From contig NC_088302.1 of NCBI RefSeq assembly GCF_032854445.1, positions 54,776,046 to 54,840,045 of the forward strand: DNA of 64,000 nucleotides. Reading direction: 5' to 3'. How positions within the stretch are numbered: the first letter of the stretch is position 1; each line of letters starts with the position of its first letter. This DNA is from Liolophura sinensis. Taxonomy: Eukaryota; Mollusca; Polyplacophora; Chitonida; Chitonidae. Both the position numbers and the translations under genes were made by a program. Shown here piece by piece: positions 56,913-64,000 of this stretch. The notes under the pieces were generated by a model. It did no database searches. It worked only from the letters and a program-made list of their open reading frames with translations, and was not told the DNA's origin.

Positions 56913-58479
56913 TTATTTATAGTTTTGATTGGAGTTGCACGAACCTGTGTTGCATAATCCAGCGAGAGAAGCATCTTTGTTGCTTAATCCAGCAAGGGAA
57001 GCTCCTTTAACCGTTGCTTGGTCTATTAAGGGAAACACCTTTGTTGCCTATGCAGGAAGGGAAGCACCTTTGTTGCCTAACACAAGGGAAGCACCTTTAA
57101 TTGTTCCTTAATCCAGTAAGGGAAGCACCTTTGTTGCCAAGATCAGAGAGGAAAGCACCTTGGTGAGGAAGCGAGGGAAGAGCCCTAATTTATTGCCTCG
57201 GCAAATCAAAGGGATGAGTATTAATTTGCTGGCTCGGTCAACAGAGATAGTCGTTAATAAATGCGGAGAGGTGTATGTAGTATTTTTACTCTCTCAGCAG
57301 TTAGGGCGATAAATGGAATGTTTATGGCGATGTTTGGTGGACCTTCTCACATCGCGGGTCAAAACGTCAGCTTAATGAGTTAATATATAGAAATAAAAAG
57401 AGGGAATCTTGCGGGTTTCTATGAACTGCTCAATCTACAGTGATATAAAAGTCATTCACAAACCGTTCACACGAAACTTTAGGTTCTCACATCGCGCAGG
57501 GTAGGTCGACAGGCTTAACGAATAATCGATAGCAATGTAAATAAGCCATCATCCTGAATTCACATTAGGTCAAGCAAATGGATCTGCTTCTAAAGGCAGC
57601 TCTCACATGACATGGGCTGTGGATATAATTAGCAGAAAAAGTATTTCGCAATTTCAAGTCGTTGTCAACCATATCCTTGTCAACCATGTGCAAGTTTCAT
57701 AAAGTACAGCATATAAACAGCACACGTAGGCTTACTGCCGTGGTGCAGCATATAAACAGCACACGTAGCCCACCTACCGTGGCGACCAGTGGGCTGATAG
57801 AGCGGCATCGTATAGACCCTCATTAATCGATTGTTGTTAGTCAAAGTTATAGTTAAGAATTTTGCACTTCCGATGGCGGCCATGCAGTTTTACTGGTGGC
57901 TGTAACAAGAAAAAATTGTAAACTTAATACACACTTAAACGTCGTGCTGTTTCTGAAATATACCCGATGATGTCAGGAAGAATTCAGCAATCCAACTGGC
58001 CAAGAAATGCAATGTAAAACCTTCACGAACGTGATCTCCTGGAAACTAAAAACTCACGTTCAGGAAAACTTGATATAAATCAGTTTATCATAATTTTTCT
58101 CCTATAAACCACACGACCTCATGTCATTATACGCCACATGTACTCTGAAAAAATGTTACGAAAGAGTAGATTTACCAAGTTTTGTGAATTCAACTTTACC
58201 CTACACTTTTTGTCAATTAGGAAGCCAAGCATACAATAAAGAACCTTGACTTCAGCGATCGATCAAATAAGTGTCCAAAAACTATGAGTTCATGTTCACA
58301 TGGAAAATGCATGAGCCTGGCGTCAGACAACAATCAAATAACTAAAATAAACGTTTCAGAAATTGCAGGTGATGATTGAATTTGGGACTAGCACATCTTG
58401 CTATACTGAGGCACGTCTCGATTCCCATAGAGCCCCGAAGCCTTGCCGATACTGCTCAATGTCGGCATGACGTTACCGT
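56913..58479. other. Intergenic with weak short repeats
   Basis: gggaagcacctttgttgcc motifs recur loosely at 56960-57180; catataaacagcacacgtag occurs twice at 57709-57770. No gene seen. Confidence 0.5.
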
Positions 58480-59060
58480 AAGACAGCACAATATGTCGAC
58501 ATGGCGTTCCTGTAACAGGGCTATATGTCGGCATGGCGTTCCTTGAAGACGACGCTATATCGGCATGGCTTTCATGTAAAACAGCGCTATATCAGCTTTG
58601 CGTTCCTGTAAGACAGCTCCATGTCAGTATGGCGTTCCTGTAAGACAGCTCCATGTCGGCATTGCGTTCCTGTAAGACAGCGCTATGTTGGCGTAGCGTT
58701 CCTGTAAGACATCTCTATGTCGGCATGGCGTTCCTGTTAGACAGGAATATTTTAACGTGGCGTTCCTGTCAGACAGTGCTATGTTGGCATGGCGATCATG
58801 TAAGACAACTCTATATTGGTATGGCGTTCCTTTAATTATTTATTTATTTGATTGGTGTTTTATGGAGCACTCATTAATATTTCATTCATACGGCAGCGGC
58901 CAGCATTCTTCAGAAAGGAAACCCGGCAGAGCCCGCAACCATCCGCAAGTTGCCGAAGTTCCTGCAAGACATCGCTATGTCGGCATGCGTTTCTTGTAAG
59001 AGAGCGCTGTGTGACAGCGTGGCGTTCCTGTAGCGTATTTTGGCCTGGTGTTCCTATATG
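58480..59060. repeat. Minisatellite, ~32-bp unit, interrupted by a SINE
   Basis: atgtcggcatggcgttcctg then taagacagcgct, about 14 copies. The array is split at 58836-58955 by a SINE A piece and resumes as gttcctgcaagacatcgcta. Confidence 0.92.
58836..58955 (-). mobile_element. SINE family A fragment inside the 32-bp array
   Basis: atttatttatttgattggtg, ttttatggagcactcattaa, cggcagcggccagcattctt, accatccgcaagttgccgaa. Confidence 0.85.
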
Positions 59061-59133
59061 ACAGCTAGTAATAATATATGCTGGAATGATGCTCTTGTAA
59101 GACATCTGGTAATGTCGGCATGGCGTAAACGTA

Positions 59134-59154
59134 GGGGGGGGGGGGGGGGGGGGG
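59134..59154. repeat. G21 homopolymer
   Basis: Uninterrupted G run directly before a 5'-truncated SINE. Length is likely unstable and poorly sequenced. Confidence 0.95.
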
Positions 59155-59333
59155 CTCATGCTGGCCTTTCCGGCCGTAAGTGGGAAGGTCTTCCAGCAAC
59201 CTGCGGATGGTCGTGGGTTTCCCCCGGGCTCTGTCCGGTTTCCACCCACCATAATGCTGACCGCCGTCGTATAAGTGAAATATTCTTGAGTACGGCGTAA
59301 AACACCAATAAAAAAAAAAAAAAAAAAAAAAAA
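59155..59333 (+). mobile_element. SINE family A, 5'-truncated, A24 tail
   Basis: ctcatgctggcctttccggc, cgtaagtgggaaggtcttcc, gggtttcccccgggctctgt, tattcttgagtacggcgtaa, then A24 at 59310-59333. The least diverged body in the window, plus strand. Confidence 0.93.
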
Positions 59334-59540
59334 TAAACGTGGGTATAGATGGAACCCACTGACCACAGTAGATACTTTCTTGATGTTAAACTTCAAACAA
59401 TCAACAACTGTTGTTATTTGACGAACAGAACGACATTTTGAAATCGGCAAGTATCGCCCTCATTATTGGGCAGAAATGTACCGTGTTCAGTTTGAAACAC
59501 TCCTCCATGTTAAGAGCATAACACCCTAACGGGCTTGTAC

Positions 59541-59680
59541 AATTTATTTATTTGACTGGTGTTTTACGTCGTGCTCAAGAAAATTTCACATATACGACGG
59601 CGGCTCGAAATCAGCCAGATTCCGGGAAAACCGGCGATCACCAGCAGGTTGTGGCAGACCTTCTTAGGCACGAATGGAGA
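59541..59680 (-). mobile_element. SINE family A, 3' part
   Basis: aatttatttatttgactggt, gttttacgtcgtgctcaaga, atatacgacggcggctcgaa, accagcaggttgtggcagac. Confidence 0.85.
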
Positions 59681-59689
59681 GGAAGACAG

Positions 59690-62570
59690 AAAGACCTATA
59701 CCTTGACTAACAGTGGAAGTTTAAACAAATCTCACATATATATTACATACGCCACAACTACCAAACATTGATTAAATTAGGAAGAGGAAGAAAGGCCACA
59801 GACAAAGATTTGCACCAGGGCAAAATTTTGTTTGATTTTATTTTGCGTGCAAGACTGATGTCTACTACAGTTACACTTAGGGAGAAGGCGAAATGATCAA
59901 CAACAACGGACAATACAAGCGGATACAGCAGTTACGTGGGTAAAATAGCATCACAGTCTTCATTTACCGGTCAACCACACCACTACACAATTCTTCTCCG
60001 CATATCAACTTCGATTTCCAAAACTATGCCGAGTAAGTAACAGAAAACTAACGAAGGACTGAAAGGCGATACAATGGGCATAAGCAATGAATCTAAAATA
60101 TTTTAAAGATTAAAGCAAGCCAGTCCCTTCCACTTCAGATAATCATCCTGTAAATAGTTCGCCATAAAACATTCTAAAATAGTGATTGTGCATTTAAGTC
60201 TAAGGTGGTGAATATGTTAACGTTTTACAACAGATGACGAAGGAACTCGAGGAGCTAGCTCCCGCTGTAGACAGTAATATATCACATTCTACCCAGACAG
60301 CATCCAGGATACTTGCATAATTCGGGAAGCACAAGCCGACATAATTTTCAACACTCAACCAGCCCGAGTATAAATATATAATGTTGGCAAAAAATTTCAG
60401 GAAAATACAGAAAAATGGCATAAAAAGTCAACAAATTCATCAGTGGCCGGAAAGAAAGGCACCGAGACACAGTATGCGCAGTTATCAACAAATGCTTACA
60501 ATGATATATATATTGACCTCTCAGCTTCTCGTATTGTATATCAACAGTAAAAACACATCCCCACAGCCAGTGACTTGCAGCATTATTCATAATCAAAACG
60601 TGACTATTGCGTAATTAATTGCACGATGCCATATGAGAAAGAGAGCAAAAGTAGCAATCGCTTAGCACCATTATCAGACCTTCAGCCGAACAAAATACCA
60701 ATTCCGTGATGCACAATCGTGATGTACACGATTTCAAACGCTAATTCCCATATCTTAAGTCTTCACAAATGTTCAAGCTGCTAACATTCAAACAGATATG
60801 GTACCTAAACAATTACATACAGAAAAAGACATTTGTAATACCGGTAGTTGCAGCAAGACGGACTCTAAAAGTAATACAAAGCTTTTTAAATAACTTGCAA
60901 AACTTATTCACCGCGTGTTCCATTGCAACAAGCCTACTAATGAATACACCAATATGGACTATGAAAGCCTACTAATGAATACACCAATATGTACTATGAA
61001 AAGATCACGCGGTTTAGTGTCTTCACACACAGGAGTACATGGGTAAAGCTTTTTTTAACAAACACAAACATGTTATCAAATGACGATTATTCAACCTTAC
61101 AACAGTTGGTCCAGTTGATGGAGAAACTGTCTGGCTTGTTTCCCAAATCCATGGCTTTCATCTCTTGCCTTTCACTGAATGGATAAACAGCGTACTTTAG
61201 GCAGTACTACGTCATTCTAAGCTACACTAAGCAGACCTCTACTGCTACACACATGTAATTCACAATCCTGAATCGCCATTTAGTGGATTCAGGGAGTCAG
61301 TTATATACTTCACTGAGACAAAACACCATTTGAGAGCAACCAAAAGAGGACTGAAGCTCGGGCACTATACCAATAAACCCCATTACAAATATCATCACAA
61401 TGCATATCCAAAATAGTTCTCTGTGGTTTATACAGCTGTACAGAGTCCCACGTGCCTGTCCAAACTTTGACACTTCGGCTTTCTTTCCTAACACTTAATG
61501 ACCGAGCCCCGTAGCATAACCTTTCCAAGTTAAATCTTAAGTTTAGTAGCGCTAATCTAGGGAGAAATACGTGTTTTTAGCTTAATTAGCACAGGCGTCG
61601 AGTTTATCCACACAAGTTTTATCGTATTGGTAGAGTTGATCCCAATACCTGCACACAGAAACTGCCTTGCACACAAATATGGCCTACAAACAGATTAACT
61701 ACAAAAGGATTTAGCACATGTAAGCAAATTTAAAATATGCCAACAGTATTAGACAGTGACTTATGAAAATGGAAAGCTGACATTGCTCACAGGTGGGAAC
61801 ACCAATAGAACTTGTCTTTACAAAAAATATACCTACACAGGACGGCGGGCCCATGATGGCTAAACACAAATATCCTAAAAAATCAAATAATAACAGAATT
61901 AATACTATAAATGGAGAAATATTTCTCCACGAAACATATGAAACCAGCAGAACAAATTGCACAACATTTACAATATGAGAAGGCGAATACAATCTTAATA
62001 TGCCCACTAAGGTAATACCATATACAGATGCCAAAATATTGTTCACCACAGGTGCGCTCTATGATGTAACATAGAAGTGACACCTATCATGAGACAAACA
62101 AAACCACATCAGATAACTGGACTTAAGCATTACTAGAATGTCAGGTCACAAAATGTATGTCCCAAGTGGGATTTAAGATCAAATGTGCAGAGTAAAGAAG
62201 CCCACAATCAAAGCTGTATCATTTCAAAGCTCGTATTCGGTTTACAACTACGCCTGGTGTATCCCATGCATTCATTTTGACCATGGCAATAACTTGGTCA
62301 GCGAATTCTCTCAGTCGCAAGTCAACGCAGGTCAGCTAGCAATATCACCGTCCACAATTCTGGGTGTAGAAACGCTCTACTGTGTATACTAGCACATTTG
62401 GGTAGATATGTGCTAACCTCTATAGTTAATAAGGGTAGATGGCAAACGACAGCCCCGCAGGGATCAGTCTTTATAGAGGAAATCACAGCAAAATTGGAAA
62501 GGCTGGAGCATGATCTTTGTGGCATGTTAGCTGACTGGAAGAAAGGTCCAGCGAATCTGAGAGAGACTAC
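59690..62570 (-). other. Probable long 3' UTR of the MAP1-like gene
   Basis: About 2.7 kb downstream of the MAP1 stop with no coding frame over 112 codons and, unlike the rest of the window, no SINE or tandem repeat. An AATAAA (tttatt on plus, about 59837-59842) near its far end could be the poly(A) signal. Long 3' UTRs are common for neuronal MAP genes; this is inference. Confidence 0.4.
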
Positions 62571-64000
62571 TTAGAACTCCAAGCGGTAAGCCGAACAGCT
62601 TGCCTCTTGGTCCACCAGCTGTATTGTACAGCGACTGGCAGCGGGCGCCACATCGATTTTCAGCTCGTTCAGCTCATCTTTGTGTAATCCCATCCAGTGT
62701 CTCAGCGTTTCATTATCGTACGTGGGTATAACCGTAACTTCTAGGTTGGAATCCTCCCATGTTCGTTTCGCCTCCATCAGGGAGTTTAACGTCTGCGATG
62801 TTGGGGAAAGCGCGCTGAGGACGTAGTACCTGGCTCGAACACGCCGGAAGAGTTCTACATCGCTGTAGCTTGGGTCCCCATGTGCTGGAATATAAGTCAA
62901 ATCGACGTAGTATGGTGTCACTGCTGGTAACGGAATCGTCTTGATAGACGGCGCAGAAGTCCGGTTACCAGAGGCCGTGGCCGGCCGACGTGTTGCTTTT
63001 GCCTTGGACACATCTCCATTGTCAGCAGACCTTTTAGGTTCCGATCGAGCTGGGGCAGATATTGGTCGAGAAGAAGCTTTGGGTGTCTTCTTTTCGAGAG
63101 TATTGGTGACTTTCTGCGTCGTTTTCCTCTCTGACAACAGGGATTTCGACGTCTTGCTTTCGCCATTGACAAGTTTCTGAGTTTTGCTTGTAGCTGCCGA
63201 GGATTTCTTGTCGGCTGGTGCTCTAGATGGCGTAGCTTTCTTTGGGTCGGGTTTCTTGGCCGTTTTAGCATCTGCTGTTTTCGGGGAACCATTCTTTAGT
63301 GATTTGGTGGGCTTAGGCTTAGACGATTTATCTGAAGCAGACTTGTTGCTAGCAGCTTCTTCCATCATTGGAGATGGAAGTCCCATGGGCTCTCCCCACT
63401 CTTTCAAAGGATTGAACGGTTGTTGTGCAGCATCTTGGTTCAGATTGTCAGCGAAAGGATTCTCTGAAGAAAATGACATTTGCTTGTCTGAATCGTCAAT
63501 GCCAAAGAATGGGTTCATGCCACCCTGTTCCATCTGGGCTGCGGCAGCATTATCCGCCAGTTCTTTATCATTCACTGCAAACGGATTTTCAGTCAGTGTC
63601 TTACTACCATTTTCAGGCAAAACCTGCTCTGGCTGCTCTTCCAAGCCTTCCTGAATACAAGCTTCATCAACATCTTTCTCATCGTCTGGCTCACCATCAA
63701 GAGAGTCAGTTTCCTCCTTCTGTTGAAAGTTTTTCGGAAGGTCATCTGTCACTCTGGGATCAACGGCCTCATCAGAATCAGGATAGAGAGAGGTGTCCTC
63801 TTGAACATAAGCATCTTGAGAACCGATCAGTTCGGCTCGTGTTGGGGTCTCATCTTTTTCAAATGCAGCTGGAATTGACGATTCAGCGTTATCATTGTCT
63901 TCAAAAGCATCAGACTGCTTGTCTTCATTTATGCCCAGAGATTCTTCTGTTTGCTCTTGTGGCAATTCAGTGCTAGTGCTCTCGAACGGATTTTGTCCGG
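62571..64000 (-). CDS. MAP1: MAP1/Futsch-type microtubule-associated protein, C-terminal part (5' partial at window edge)
   Basis: An open frame of about 476 codons runs from the right edge to a TAA at 62571-62573; the gene continues beyond the window. The last ~120 residues are the conserved MAP1 light-chain C-terminal domain: TPYYVDLTYIPAHGD, then ELFRRVRARYYVLSA, LMEAKRTWEDSNLEVTVIPT, YDNETLRHWMG and the terminal CSAYRLEF, parallel to the FYVDLAYIP...FFKRVRASYYVVS...VTLIPTHD...CKIEF pattern of vertebrate MAP1A/B. Before it lies a Lys/Ser/Pro/Ala-rich basic region of about 130 residues, a typical microtubule-binding composition, and before that an acidic region with four NPF motifs. MAP1 proteins bind microtubules and actin in neurons and are often cleaved into heavy and light chains. 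No splice site is needed in the visible part. Family is firm; which vertebrate paralogue is closest cannot be said. Confidence 0.93.
   Translation of the reverse strand, partial: GQNPFESTSTELPQEQTEESLGINEDKQSDAFEDNDNAESSIPAAFEKDETPTRAELIGSQDAYVQEDTSLYPDSDEAVDPRVTDDLPKNFQQKEETDSLDGEPDDEKDVDEACIQEGLEEQPEQVLPENGSKTLTENPFAVNDKELADNAAAAQMEQGGMNPFFGIDDSDKQMSFSSENPFADNLNQDAAQQPFNPLKEWGEPMGLPSPMMEEAASNKSASDKSSKPKPTKSLKNGSPKTADAKTAKKPDPKKATPSRAPADKKSSAATSKTQKLVNGESKTSKSLLSERKTTQKVTNTLEKKTPKASSRPISAPARSEPKRSADNGDVSKAKATRRPATASGNRTSAPSIKTIPLPAVTPYYVDLTYIPAHGDPSYSDVELFRRVRARYYVLSALSPTSQTLNSLMEAKRTWEDSNLEVTVIPTYDNETLRHWMGLHKDELNELKIDVAPAASRCTIQLVDQEASCSAYRLEF

Noticed and set aside
62918-63976. Long plus-strand and second minus-strand frames over the MAP1 exon
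   Set aside because: Shadow frames of the MAP1 coding sequence, whose C-terminal domain is clearly conserved.

Overview
This is a eukaryotic nuclear window of animal type. It has spliced genes with GT-AG introns, tRNA-derived SINEs, microsatellites and long stretches of minisatellite. The commonest dispersed repeat is a tRNA-headed SINE whose tail reads roughly TTCTTGAGTACGGCGTAAAA on its own strand and then CACCAATCAAATAAATAAA. I recall this type from mollusc genomes, and the three proteins fit a lophotrochozoan, so a mollusc is the best guess. That is inference; no species can be named from the sequence alone.

Layout. (1) 1-11.4 kb: no recognisable gene; six minisatellites, a long (TA)n run and a few SINE pieces. 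(2) 11.47-20.90 kb, plus strand: a complete two-exon open frame for a two-pore-domain K+ channel (K2P/KCNK), 410 aa. It is split inside the first selectivity-filter codon by an 8.2-kb intron full of minisatellites and a TA-flanked MITE. The last array in that intron is four tandem in-frame copies of the splice acceptor itself. (3) 20.9-27.5 kb: probable K2P 3' UTR, a second (TA)n run, a 2.4-kb array of about 29-bp units and an 87-bp triplication. (4) 27.5-54 kb, minus strand: a 24-exon gene for the UBAP2/UBAP2L/Lingerer family, traced from start to stop with consistent splice phases, about 1307 aa. Its first and fourth coding exons each carry one extra A in an A-run that breaks the frame. (5) 54-59.7 kb: intergenic, with several SINE copies and a 32-bp minisatellite. 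(6) 59.8-64 kb, minus strand: the 3' part of a MAP1/Futsch-type microtubule-associated protein, running off the right edge, with a probable long 3' UTR.

The three genes have no obvious joint function: an ion channel, an RNA-granule/ubiquitin-linked RNA-binding protein and a cytoskeletal protein. The unusual feature of the window is the density of tandem repeats, roughly 10 kb of 64 kb by eye, and their effect on genes: a quadruplicated splice acceptor in the K2P gene and a Tyr-x-Arg-Asp repeat expansion inside UBAP2L exon 14.
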